A stretch of 64,000 nt of DNA from an uncultured Phaeodactylibacter sp. (GTDB lineage: Bacteria > Bacteroidota > Bacteroidia > Chitinophagales > Saprospiraceae), in NCBI GenBank assembly GCA_913057245.1, contig CAJXNH010000014.1, positions 1-64,000 of the forward strand. Reading direction: 5' to 3'. Positions 15,977 to 24,880 of this stretch are shown one piece after another (positions within the stretch are counted from its first letter, which is position 1; every line of letters begins with the position of its first letter). The translations under genes and the position numbers were made by a program. The notes beneath the pieces were generated by a model. It searched no databases, was not told where the DNA came from, and saw only the letters and a program-made list of their open reading frames with translations.

Positions 15977-18514
15977 ATGACAATGACCAAGACTTTCACA
16001 CAACAGCATACCGATAAGGGTTTCCAAACGCTACAGCAGCACCTGGATCAACTCGGCACCCTTATTGCTCCCACCTGGTCCCTTGCGCATGCCGTGGCCT
16101 GTAATCCCCTGCAGGGGTTGGAGCGCCTGTCTTTTGCGAAAGCGGTACGCCGCGGGCAGGAGCTTTTCGATGCCAATACCTTGCCGGCTCTCTGGCAAAT
16201 TCGCAATGCGGTAAAAGATGGGGAAGTACAGGAAAAGGCGATGGCGCAGGCGGTCAGCCGGGCGCTGGAAACCCTGCCGGCTACCTTGCCTTTTGGCAAA
16301 AGCGCTGTCAACCTGGAGGCCTTGCTTACCGCTATGGTACAGGAGCTGGATGAGCGCACTATGCAGCAACCTGTTGATGCGTTATTGTCGGAAACCCTCA
16401 ACGAAATGGGGCAGCAGCGCCCCTGGCAGCCCACGCTGGAGCCGGTCAACCAAGAGGTGATCACCTGGCTGGGCGCTTTCCTGGATGAAGGTCAGGCCGC
16501 CTGGCCGATGCCTTTCCGCGAGCGGGGCTTTTACCGGTCGGTGAAGATGCTGTTGCTGCACCAGGTGGGGCAGACGAACTTCATTAAGCGGTTGCCGGAA
16601 GCCACCGGGCCTGCACTGCTGATGTTGCTGCGTCATTTGGGCATTGAAGCAGCGGAGCAGGGAGACTTCCTGCGCGACCACCTGATGGCACTGCCGGGCT
16701 GGGCTTCTTACATCCGCTGGCGGAGTGAACAAACAGATTATGCGCCTCAGCAGCGGTATCCTATTGATTTGGAAGATTATCTGGCGGTACGCTTACTGGT
16801 TGCCGCTGTACAAGTGCCGGACGGGTCAATGGATGCCCCCGCACCTGCCAAAGAATGGGCGATGCTCCACCACTGGGCGGCAGCACAAATAGACCCTGCC
16901 CTGGGTACAACAGCGGTAGAATGGGCACCCCTGCTCAAAGCGCTGCGGGAAGCCTACTACCTGATGCGCCTGTCCCTATTGGAATCCTGGGAGCAGTCCT
17001 TCCGCCGCCGGATGACGGCCGACCTGCAGTCGCAACTTAAAGCCCCGGCGGTTGAGGGCCGCCCGGAGGCGCAGCTGGCTTTCTGTATTGATGTGCGCTC
17101 CGAGCCGTTCCGCCGGCAATTGGAAAGCTGCGGTGACTACGAAACATTCGGTTTTGCAGGCTTCTTCGGCTTGCCGATTGCTTACCAGACCGTGCTGGGC
17201 AAGCGCGTGAAGTCGCTGCCGGTGCTGCTGCAGCCCGCGCACGAGCTGAAGGAAGTGGCTGGCAGCTGCTGTAGCCACGATCTGGAAAAGCATCAAAGCG
17301 GATTGAAGCTACTCAAAGAACTCAAGCAAGCCTATAAATCACTGAAATACAATATCGCCACGCCCTTTGCGGCGGTGGAAGCCTTGGGCTTGCCTGCCGG
17401 GCTGATCACGATTGGGCGTAGCCTGATCCCCGGCCCCTTGTCCCGGTTGCGCCGTATGGGCCGCCGCTGGTTCCGCCCGGAGGTGGACCTGTTGCCCGAT
17501 GTAGCGCAGGTTGGCAATTGGGGTATCCCAATGGAGCAGCAGGTCGCCTACGCTGGCAATGCGCTGCGCATGATGGGGCTGACCCGGAACTTTGCGCCCC
17601 TCGTTGTCCTCTGCGGGCACGGTAGCCAAACCGAGAACAACCCCTACGCCGCCGCACTCGATTGTGGTGCCTGTGGGGGCAGCCACGGTGGGCCCAATGC
17701 AGCAGCTATGGCGAGCATGCTCAATCAGAAAGCAGTGCGGGAAGCGCTGGCAGAGGAAGGGATTGCGATACCGGAAGACACCCTCTTTGTGGGGGCTCAG
17801 CACAATACAACGACTGATGCCGTCCAACTCATCAATCTGCCGGAACTGGATACAGAAAAGCAGGCGCAGGTTGCCGGTTTACAAGCGGGCCTGGCTAAAG
17901 CTCAGCAGCGCAACCTGGAAGTCCGCTCAACCCAGTTTGGCTTAACCAATAGCAAGGATATGCTGCGCCGCAGTGCCGATTGGTCGGAAGTACGCCCGGA
18001 GTGGGGCCTTGCTGGTAATGCGGGCTTCGTCGTGGCACCCCGTCACATGACCGCCGACCTCGATCTCAAGGGGCGTTGCTTCCTGCACTCCTATGACTGG
18101 TCGCAGGACCCTGAAAGCAAGAGCCTTGAGGTCATCCTCACCGCTCCCCTTGTTGTGGCGCAATGGATCAACAGTCAGTACTTCTTCTCTACGGTGGATA
18201 ACACGGCCTTCGGCAGCGGCAGCAAAGTCACGCACAACGTCGTCGGTAAAATCGGTATCATGCAGGGCAATGGATCCGATTTGATGCACGGCCTGCCCTG
18301 GCAGTCGGTGATGAAAAACGATGAGGAGCTGTACCATAAGCCCCTACGCCTTACCGCCTTTGTAGTGGCCCCCAAAGCTGCCGTACAGCAACTGGTGGAG
18401 AGGCATGAGGTACTACAGAAGCTGTTCTACAATGAATGGGTATTCCTGAAGGTACTTGATCCGGAGACGGGCGTAACCTGGGGGTTGGAAGCGGATGGTA
18501 GTTGGGTAAGCTAA
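15977..18514 (+). CDS. dabA: DabA (DUF2309) carbonic-anhydrase-like subunit
   Basis: 845 residues, the usual size for DUF2309/UPF0753. The zinc-site residues known for the family are all present: Cys370 and Asp372 in LAFCIDVRSEPF, His548 in VVLCGHGSQTENNPYAAALD and Cys563 in DCGACGGSHGGPN. The His-to-Cys spacing of 15 is as in characterised DabA. The fold resembles a beta-carbonic anhydrase. Together with DabB it forms a cytoplasmic-face complex that traps CO2 as bicarbonate, driven by proton flow. It is cotranscribed with dabB and followed by a strong terminator, so the operon is just these two genes. The residue match makes the call firm; transport in this organism is inferred. Confidence 0.93.
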   Translation: MTMTKTFTQQHTDKGFQTLQQHLDQLGTLIAPTWSLAHAVACNPLQGLERLSFAKAVRRGQELFDANTLPALWQIRNAVKDGEVQEKAMAQAVSRALETLPATLPFGKSAVNLEALLTAMVQELDERTMQQPVDALLSETLNEMGQQRPWQPTLEPVNQEVITWLGAFLDEGQAAWPMPFRERGFYRSVKMLLLHQVGQTNFIKRLPEATGPALLMLLRHLGIEAAEQGDFLRDHLMALPGWASYIRWRSEQTDYAPQQRYPIDLEDYLAVRLLVAAVQVPDGSMDAPAPAKEWAMLHHWAAAQIDPALGTTAVEWAPLLKALREAYYLMRLSLLESWEQSFRRRMTADLQSQLKAPAVEGRPEAQLAFCIDVRSEPFRRQLESCGDYETFGFAGFFGLPIAYQTVLGKRVKSLPVLLQPAHELKEVAGSCCSHDLEKHQSGLKLLKELKQAYKSLKYNIATPFAAVEALGLPAGLITIGRSLIPGPLSRLRRMGRRWFRPEVDLLPDVAQVGNWGIPMEQQVAYAGNALRMMGLTRNFAPLVVLCGHGSQTENNPYAAALDCGACGGSHGGPNAAAMASMLNQKAVREALAEEGIAIPEDTLFVGAQHNTTTDAVQLINLPELDTEKQAQVAGLQAGLAKAQQRNLEVRSTQFGLTNSKDMLRRSADWSEVRPEWGLAGNAGFVVAPRHMTADLDLKGRCFLHSYDWSQDPESKSLEVILTAPLVVAQWINSQYFFSTVDNTAFGSGSKVTHNVVGKIGIMQGNGSDLMHGLPWQSVMKNDEELYHKPLRLTAFVVAPKAAVQQLVERHEVLQKLFYNEWVFLKVLDPETGVTWGLEADGSWVS

Positions 18515-18560
18515 GATTGGTTTAGTCGGTTCCGAAGGCTTTATGTAAAGCTTACCATCG

Positions 18561-18599
18561 AACCCCTGACTGGCAGTAGTAGCTGGTCAGGGGTTTTTT
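18561..18599 (+). terminator. Intrinsic terminator of the dab operon
   Basis: AACCCCTGAC pairs perfectly with GTCAGGGGTT and is followed by a T run. Confidence 0.9.
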
Positions 18600-18678
18600 C
18601 ATCCTTTGTGCTCGGTTTTGCCTGTCAAATACGATGTGGCAGGGAAGCGAAAAAAATATTCATATCTTTCAAAAAGTA

Positions 18679-18709
18679 TTGAAAGTTATGAATAAAGTGG
18701 TTATCTTTG
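18679..18709 (+). promoter_or_regulatory. Bacteroidota-type promoter
   Basis: TTG (18679-18681), a 20-base spacer, then TATCTTTG (18702-18709). This matches the housekeeping TTG-N20-TAnnTTTG consensus. The start codon at 18731 follows 21 bases later. Confidence 0.7.
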
Positions 18710-18730
18710 ATGTAACCAAAACCACCAAAC

Positions 18731-19099
18731 ATGAAAAGGACCCTAATGACCGTCGATGCGTTAATACAGTTTCTGCTAATGGTTAGTTGTTTGATTTATC
18801 CATTTACCCTCTTTGCCGCCTTTTTTCTGGGTATCTGGCAATTAAGCAGTAGCCTGCTGAAAGGTCTGATTATGCAGAGCTGGATTCATATTCAATATTT
18901 TCTTGCCGCTGCAGTGTATTGTGTGCTCCTCATTGCTGCCGCAAAATTCGGGGACCAGCTTTGGTTGTCGGAGTGGTCAGGCGAAATGTATCTTTGGATA
19001 GTCCTTGCCGTACCTCCTCTGATCGGCGCAGTATGGTACTTTCTGCGGAGCATACAGGATCTGGTAAGTCTTAATGAGGCGCCATCGGAATTGGTTTAA
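18731..19099 (+). CDS. Small four-helix membrane protein
   Basis: 122 residues with four predicted membrane helices (about 10-35, 38-50, 55-75 and 85-108) and a short polar C-terminus. No family was recognised and there are no conserved catalytic motifs. It has its own good promoter and is separated from dabA by a terminator. Its last codons overlap the ancestral stop of the convergent MFS gene, which fixes both gene ends. The function is unknown. Confidence 0.7.
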   Translation: MKRTLMTVDALIQFLLMVSCLIYPFTLFAAFFLGIWQLSSSLLKGLIMQSWIHIQYFLAAAVYCVLLIAAAKFGDQLWLSEWSGEMYLWIVLAVPPLIGAVWYFLRSIQDLVSLNEAPSELV

Positions 19100-20274
19100 G
19101 CCTCCCGGAATAACCTGCGCGTAGCAGTGAGCCCCAGGACCGGGCCTAAGACAAGTATCCAAAGGCTGTTCGATATGCCCCAGTATTGGTTCAGAAAAGT
19201 CAGGCCCTGAATGCTGAATATGGTCACCGCAAAACCAATGCTGTTGACAATAGTCAGGGCGGAACCGCGGGATTCGGGCGGTGCATTTTGCGCTACCAGC
19301 GTAGAAAACTGTGGGGAATCACCAACTACCGCAAAGCCCCAAAGGAAAAGCAGGGCCGTGAAAGCCTATCCCGGCAGCTGAAAGAGCAGGGGAGAGGCCA
19401 GGCATAGGAGCCCGGAGATCAGCAGCATGGCGTAAGCCACCTTGGCGCTGCCAGTGCGCAGTGACCAATACCCACCCAGGATACAGCCAAGTGCGCCTAC
19501 ACCAATGGCCCCGAAGGCAAAAAGAGCTGTTGAGGCAGGGGAGAGTTCCGGAAACCTGGCAAGCAAGATAACCGGGACAAACGTCCAAAAGGCATACAGT
19601 TCCCACATGTGCCCGAAGTAGCCCAGGGCGGCCGCCCGGAAATCCGGGATACGAAAGATGGCAACGATGGCAGCCGGCTTGAAGGCGGTGCCGGATTGCC
19701 GGTAGGGGCCATCGGGAATCAGCCACTGAATCATCAGCCCACCCATTACCGCCAGGAAAGAAGTGCCCTGCATGACGCGCTGCCAGGGCACTTCCGCAGC
19801 GGAAAAGCGCAACAAATGCGGGAAAGCGGTACCTAAAACCAATGCGCCAACCAAATATCCCAGTGCTTTCCCCAAATCCGCAGCGTACCAGTCAGCGGCT
19901 ATTTTCATCCCAACCGGATAAATCCCCGCCAGGAATAAGCCCGTAAGAAAACGGAGCGCCAGAATACTGGCATAACCTTCTGTCACCGCCCCAATGCCCA
20001 GGTTGAACAAAGCGCCCAGCATCGCAGAGAACAGGAAGACTTGTGAGGGAGAGAAACGATCTGCCAACATCAGGATAGCGTAAAGCAGTGTGCCAGCGAT
20101 AAAGCCAAGTTGCACCGCAGAGGTCAGCCCGCCGAGCGCGCCCCCGGGCAGCCCGTATGCCGTCTGCAGATCCGGGAGGACTGCGTTGCCTGCAAACCAC
20201 AGGGAAGTGCCGGTGAACTGGGCGAAGATGATAACGGGCAGGGTGTATTGGGGCGGGGTCAGCTGATTTGTCAT
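19096..20274 (-). pseudogene. MFS transporter interrupted by an in-frame TAG
   Basis: From ATG 20274 the frame encodes an MFS protein whose first 302 residues have nine or so helices (LPVIIFAQFTGTSLWFAGNA; ALRFLTGLFLAGIYPVGMKIAADW). Codon 303 is TAG (19366-19368). The same frame then continues without a break for 89 more residues (WGFAVVGDSPQFSTLVAQN; ESRGSALTIVNSIGFAV; LGPVLGLTATRRLFREA) to a TAA at 19096-19098. The total of about 392 residues is normal for the family. The remainder clearly codes for the last membrane helices, so a single nonsense change split the gene. A sequencing error or stop readthrough are alternatives. The substrate is unknown. Confidence 0.8.
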
Positions 20275-20334
20275 AGGGCAAAGCATTACCAGGATTCGTT
20301 ATGAAGTTTGGTTTCAAAAAACCTTTGGGAACAA

Positions 20335-21801
20335 TTATTTGAGCTCGTCTGGAAATACAAACGGATCGAAGCCCCACGCGTAGGGCAAAAGCAGGTAAAC
20401 CATCAGGCTGAGCAGAAGGATAGAGATTAAATTCAGCCATACGCCTGTTTTGACCATATCCGGTATTTTGAGGTACCCCGAGCCAAAAACAATGGCATTG
20501 GGCGGGGTAGCAACCGGCAGCATAAACGCGCAGGAAGCCGCCAGGGTCGCGCCCACCATCAGTACATAGGGGTGCACGCCGATGACCATGGCCAGAGGGG
20601 CCAGTATGGGAAGGAGCATGGCAGTGGTGGCCAGGTTGGAGGTGATTTCGGTCAGGAAGTTGACTGCAGCCACCAGGATAAGCAGCAGTAGAAAAAGCGG
20701 TAGCCCTTCAAGCAAAGACAATTGCCCCCCGATCCATCCTGCGAGCCCTGTGGTTTTGAACCCTTCCGCCAGTGCAAGCCCTCCGCCGAATAGCAGCAAC
20801 ACGCCCCAGGGCAGCCTGACGGCTTCGGCCCATTCCACCAAAGGGCGCTTGTGCGCCTTGCCTGCCGGTAAAATAAAGAGGGTGGTAGCCGCCATGATCG
20901 CAATTATCGTATCGTCCAGAGCAGGTAAGAATTGATTCAGAAGGAAAGAGCGGGTAATCCAGGCTACTGCGGTAAGCACGAAAACCCCCAGGACCAGTTT
21001 TTCCTCATACGAGACAGGGCCGAGCTGATTCATCTGCCGTTGTATTTCCTGTTTGCCGCCCGGGAAAGACTTTTGTTCAAAGGAGGCGGCAAAATGGGTG
21101 AGGTAGTACCAACAAATGATCAGCATGATGATGGAAATAGGCAGCCCGATGAGTATCCATTGAGAAAAGGTGATCTCTATGCCATAAATTTCCTGCACAA
21201 TCCCTGCCAGGACCAGGTTGGGCGGTGTGCCAATCAGGGTGGCTACGCCTCCAATGGAAGCGCTGTAGGCAATGGCCAGCATAAGTATCTTGCCAAAGAT
21301 TCGGTTTTCATCCGCCCGGGTGTTGGGGTTATCTTCAAGTTGTGTGACAACAGCGAGCCCAATGGGCAGCATCATGACGGCTGTAGCAGTATTGGAAATC
21401 CACATGGATAGAAATGCAGTCGCTACCATAAAGCCCAGGATAATACTTCTGACATTCGTGCCGATATAGCGGATAATATGAAGGGCTATACGCCGGTGCA
21501 GGTTCCACCGCTCGATGGCAATGGCCAGGATAAACCCGCCGGCGTACAGGAAGATATACCGATGGCCAAAGGAAGTGGTAGTGGCTTTTAGGTCCAGTGC
21601 GCCGGTAAGTGGAAAAAGTACGATGGGCAGCAGAGCGGTAGCGGCAATAGGGATGACCTCCAGTATCCACCAGGTGGCAATCCACAGGGTAGAGGCAAGA
21701 ACTGCATTGGCTTCGCGGCTCAACCCTTCCGGATGGGCAAAAATCAGGGTGGCGACAAAAAGTAAAGGGCCTAGCAGGAGCCCGATTTGCTGTTTTTTCA
21801 T
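20335..21801 (-). CDS. DASS/SLC13 family sodium-coupled dicarboxylate or sulfate transporter
   Basis: 488 residues with about 12 membrane helices. The two inverted-repeat signature loops are visible: SNTATAVMMLPIGLAVV in the first half and SNLATTAMLLPIL in the second, plus the family segment CAFMLPVATPPNAIVFGSG. These mark the divalent anion:Na+ symporter family (CitT, SdcS and SLC13 relatives), which imports succinate, malate, citrate or sulfate across the inner membrane. The substrate cannot be decided. It lies upstream of the broken MFS gene on the same strand with a 60-base gap, so the two may have been cotranscribed. Confidence 0.92.
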   Translation of the reverse strand: MKKQQIGLLLGPLLFVATLIFAHPEGLSREANAVLASTLWIATWWILEVIPIAATALLPIVLFPLTGALDLKATTTSFGHRYIFLYAGGFILAIAIERWNLHRRIALHIIRYIGTNVRSIILGFMVATAFLSMWISNTATAVMMLPIGLAVVTQLEDNPNTRADENRIFGKILMLAIAYSASIGGVATLIGTPPNLVLAGIVQEIYGIEITFSQWILIGLPISIIMLIICWYYLTHFAASFEQKSFPGGKQEIQRQMNQLGPVSYEEKLVLGVFVLTAVAWITRSFLLNQFLPALDDTIIAIMAATTLFILPAGKAHKRPLVEWAEAVRLPWGVLLLFGGGLALAEGFKTTGLAGWIGGQLSLLEGLPLFLLLLILVAAVNFLTEITSNLATTAMLLPILAPLAMVIGVHPYVLMVGATLAASCAFMLPVATPPNAIVFGSGYLKIPDMVKTGVWLNLISILLLSLMVYLLLPYAWGFDPFVFPDELK

Positions 21802-21923
21802 AGGGTTTTATACTTTTCCGGAGTGGCAACTGCAGGTAGCCCCGGGCAGATCTCGCTAAGGTAACCCGAAAAGGGGAGTTGCCAGCATTGCTTTCCAGGG
21901 TAAATACCGGTGTATAAAACAGC

Positions 21924-21959
21924 GGCACCGTAATCTTCCTTGGCGAAGATTACGGTGCC
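21924..21959 (-). terminator. Hairpin terminator of dps
   Basis: GGCACCGTAATCTTC pairs perfectly with GAAGATTACGGTGCC around a six-base loop, 27 bases after the dps stop. On the minus strand it is followed by GCTGTTTTATAC. Confidence 0.8.
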
Positions 21960-21985
21960 ATCCATATCAGAGTCTGTCGATTCTG

Positions 21986-22462
21986 TTATCCAAGATAAGC
22001 CGAATACATCCAAACCAGTTTTTCCTGTTCGCGGATGTAGTCGCTCATGAGGGCATTGGTGCCTTCGTCTCCGGATTCGCCGGCCAGCTCCAGCAGCTCC
22101 CGCTCCAGTGGCAGGAGGACTTCGTAGCCTTTGAGGATTTCTTTCACGGCTTCCACACCATCTGAGATGTTTTTGACCTGACGGATAGCCGAAATTTGGG
22201 TGTAATCGTCATAAGTATGCAGGGGGGTAAATCCAAGCGTCAGGATACGCTCTGCGATCTCATCGATTTTGATCAGGGAGTCGTTGTACAATTCTTCGAA
22301 CTTCAGGTGGAGCTCAAAAAACTTATTCCCTTTGATGTTCCAGTGAAAGCCACGGGCGTTCATGTAGAAGAGCTGGTAGTTAGCCAGCAGGGTGTTGAGT
22401 TTGTTGGACAGTACTTGTGATTGTTCCTGATCGAGGCCGATGCGGCTTAAGGTATTGGTCAT
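21986..22462 (-). CDS. dps: Dps-family DNA-binding ferritin
   Basis: 158 residues, normal for Dps. The ferroxidase-site pattern is present: FHWNIKGNKFFELHLKFEELY, then NDSLIKIDEIAERILTLG (His and acidic ligands at the dimer interface). The rest forms the four-helix ferritin bundle ending LVWMYSAYLG. Dps forms a 12-subunit cage that oxidises Fe(II) with peroxide and protects DNA. The N-terminus is short with few Lys/Arg, so DNA binding may be weak. It is a single-gene unit with its own terminator and fits the metal-stress theme of the region. Confidence 0.93.
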   Translation of the reverse strand: MTNTLSRIGLDQEQSQVLSNKLNTLLANYQLFYMNARGFHWNIKGNKFFELHLKFEELYNDSLIKIDEIAERILTLGFTPLHTYDDYTQISAIRQVKNISDGVEAVKEILKGYEVLLPLERELLELAGESGDEGTNALMSDYIREQEKLVWMYSAYLG

Positions 22463-22672
22463 GTTGACTTTTTTGTGATGAATTAACGGTTATCAGCGGT
22501 CGAGCACGTCATAGCTTAGCCGCTGTTGATGTCTACAAGTTGCAATTTTTAGGCATGAAAGTCAGTGCGTTATATCACTGATTGGGGAGTTTTGAACGCC
22601 TTTTTGGAGGCACTTCGGGCATTGTGTACATTTATACCTAAATTGTTGGGCCATCAACGAAAACCAAGTACC

Positions 22673-23545
22673 ATGAGCCCACAAGACCTGCCGGAAGAAC
22701 TCAAAAACATGCTGCTCAACGATGAGCTAAAGGAAGTGATTGACCGGCTTCGGGCGCACCTGCCGGAACTCAGGGGGCAGGTCACCGAAGAAGAGCTGCT
22801 GCAATACGCCGCCCGTCTGAATGCCGTGGAGCGGGAGTGGAAGCTGGGCATCATCACAGCAGAGCGCTACGGGATTGAGAAGAATCAACTTCGGCAGATT
22901 CTCATTCAAACCATTACTCAGCTCAGGAAAGCAGGGGATGCCCCGGTACCAGAACCCCCTAAGTCTCCGGATGGGCCGGAGCGGCTGCTCGAAAAAGGTC
23001 GCCAACAGCATCAGGATGGGGAATATCAACAGGCGGTAGTTACGCTTCAGCAGGCGATAGCCCACCCGGGGATTCAAAAAGGGGATTTGGCGCAAGCCTA
23101 TGCTGTACTCGGCAATACTTACAATCAGCTCGGCTACTATCAGGAAGCCATTGATGCGCATCAGCAGGCACTGGAAATCCGGCCGGATACGGCCTCTTAC
23201 TGGACCAATCTTGGCATCTGTTACCGGCTGACCGGGCAGTATGATAAAGCTGCTTCCTGCTACGAGAAAGCCATAAGCCTCGACCCGGGCTATGCAGAAA
23301 CCTACACCAGTCTCGGGGCGCTCCATCTGACCCACACGATGCAGTTTGAGCAAGCCGTTCACTATCTCGAAAAGGCTATAGCGCTTGACCCTGGCCAGGC
23401 CATCGCCTACGCCAATATGGCGATCGCTAAAGCTTCCCTGGGGTTCTTTGATGAAGCGGATGCGCTACTGCGGCAAGCTGTAATGAAGGGCTACCGCAAT
23501 GCGAAGAATGCCCGGCAGATGATTGATAATTTGCGGGCGTTGTAG
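22673..23545 (+). CDS. TPR protein with an effector-associated-domain-like N-terminus
   Basis: 290 residues from ATG 22673; the longer frame from 22565 adds a hydrophobic stretch with no support. The first 90 residues are helical and end YAARLNAVEREWKLGIITAE followed by a helix RNQLR-like run. This resembles the EAD11-type effector-associated domains that link proteins in bacterial conflict and signalling systems (tentative). Residues about 130-285 are four TPR units (AYAVLGNTYNQLGYYQEAID; YWTNLGICYRLTGQYDKAAS; AYANMAIAKASLGFFDEADA). No effector enzyme is fused. Two Uma2 nuclease genes follow on the same strand 52 and 708 bases after its stop. Confidence 0.8.
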   Translation: MSPQDLPEELKNMLLNDELKEVIDRLRAHLPELRGQVTEEELLQYAARLNAVEREWKLGIITAERYGIEKNQLRQILIQTITQLRKAGDAPVPEPPKSPDGPERLLEKGRQQHQDGEYQQAVVTLQQAIAHPGIQKGDLAQAYAVLGNTYNQLGYYQEAIDAHQQALEIRPDTASYWTNLGICYRLTGQYDKAASCYEKAISLDPGYAETYTSLGALHLTHTMQFEQAVHYLEKAIALDPGQAIAYANMAIAKASLGFFDEADALLRQAVMKGYRNAKNARQMIDNLRAL

Positions 23546-23597
23546 GGTGCCTTGCATTCCAGTCCTGATTTCTGTATTTTGCAACAAAGACCAAACT

Positions 23598-24167
23598 ATG
23601 ACTTCCCGGACCACAGAAATAACCGATACCCACCGCTTCTCCGCAGAAGCCTACCATCGTATGGGGGAGGCCGGCGTTTTCGGGGAGCAGCGTGTCGAAC
23701 TGCTCTATGGCAAAATTGTGGATATGAGCCCGATAAAAAGTAATCATGCAGGCACGGTGAATGAATTGATCCGTCACTTATCCTTAAATCTTCCGCACGA
23801 AGCTTATGTGTTTACTGCACAAAATCCAATTCATCTGGACGATTATTCCGAGCCCGAACCAGATATCAGTATTTTACAATACCGGTCAGACCTTTACAAG
23901 CGTTCTCATCCAACAGCTGAAGAGACGGTTGTTCTCATAGAAGTTGCTGACAGCAGCCTGGAAAAAGACCGGGATATCAAGCTGCCTCTTTACGCCAGCC
24001 ATGGCATTCCAGAGGTTTGGATCGTCAACCTGCAGGATAAGCAGATAGAGCGTTACCGCAGCCCTGGACCAAAGGGTTATACCGATATCCATATCTTCCT
24101 GCCGGGTGATGAAATAGCTACGGATTTTATGAAAGCGGTGGAGGTTTCGGCCGTGTTGGGCGTTTAG
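23598..24167 (+). CDS. Uma2-family (DUF820) PD-(D/E)XK nuclease-like protein
   Basis: 189 residues from ATG 23598. The fold signature is present: EPDISILQYR (Asp ligand), VVLIEVADSSLEKDRDIKL (Glu then Lys of the PD-(D/E)XK core) and ASHGIPEVWIVNL. Members are widespread in cyanobacteria and some Bacteroidota in many copies per genome. They are predicted endonucleases, and many copies show signs of mobility. The physiological role is unclear. It follows the TPR gene by 52 bases. This window also has a second intact copy (24254), a diverged copy (32073) and a truncated copy (31769). Confidence 0.88.
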   Translation: MTSRTTEITDTHRFSAEAYHRMGEAGVFGEQRVELLYGKIVDMSPIKSNHAGTVNELIRHLSLNLPHEAYVFTAQNPIHLDDYSEPEPDISILQYRSDLYKRSHPTAEETVVLIEVADSSLEKDRDIKLPLYASHGIPEVWIVNLQDKQIERYRSPGPKGYTDIHIFLPGDEIATDFMKAVEVSAVLGV

Positions 24168-24253
24168 TTTTTTTGGCAAGATTGGCAGGCTAAACCTGGC
24201 TTGCCCTTTTCCTGGGAAAACCGTACTTTAATTTGCAAGAAAAAAAATAACCA

Positions 24254-24829
24254 ATGGCAGAGGCAACCACCGTACTATCCCCATCCGCCTACCTGGAGTG
24301 GGAAGCAGAACAGGAAGAACGCCATGAATACGAAAATGGAAAACTGATTGCTATGGGCGGAAGTAGTAAAGAACACAATAAAATCACCTCTAACCTGCAT
24401 GGGCTTATTTGGATGTATCTCAGGGGTGCAACAGGTACAATGAGTATCTATCAAGCGGATATGCGGGTGCAATCGCCACTTTCTGATAAATATTATTACC
24501 CGGATCTCGTGCTCACGGAAGGAGAAGAGCATTATCTGGAAAATGCCCCTGACACCCTGCTCAATCCCCTCCTGTTAATCGAAGTGCTATCCGATTCCAC
24601 AGCAGCCCGTGACCGCGGTCCTAAATTCGAAGCTTACCGGGCTATCAACAGCCTGCGGGAGTATGTACTGGTCGCACAGGACCAATGCCAGATAGAGGGT
24701 TTCTACCGGAACGATGCGGGCGAGTGGATCATCCGGGAGCCGGTGGCTGGGCAGGATAATGCCTTTTCCTTCATCACACTGGATTTGGAGCTGAAGCTGG
24801 GAGAGGTATATCAGGGGGTGGAGGTGTAG
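24254..24829 (+). CDS. Uma2-family (DUF820) PD-(D/E)XK nuclease-like protein
   Basis: 191 residues. The likely active-site residues are Asp84 (YYPDLVL), Glu110 (LLLIEVLSD) and Lys124 (DRGPKFEAY). The N-terminal half YLEWEAEQEERHEYENGKL is characteristic of the family. It is only moderately similar to the gene just upstream. Its C-terminal half is closely similar to the truncated copy at 31769-32056, which begins exactly at the equivalent of Asn97. This implies the two derive from a recent duplication. It ends 52 bases before the convergent decarboxylase/FmdE fusion gene. Confidence 0.88.
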   Translation: MAEATTVLSPSAYLEWEAEQEERHEYENGKLIAMGGSSKEHNKITSNLHGLIWMYLRGATGTMSIYQADMRVQSPLSDKYYYPDLVLTEGEEHYLENAPDTLLNPLLLIEVLSDSTAARDRGPKFEAYRAINSLREYVLVAQDQCQIEGFYRNDAGEWIIREPVAGQDNAFSFITLDLELKLGEVYQGVEV

Positions 24830-24880
24830 GTTTGATTTCAAGTCTTTCCCTTTGGTCAGCACCTTATCTATTCTTCGACT

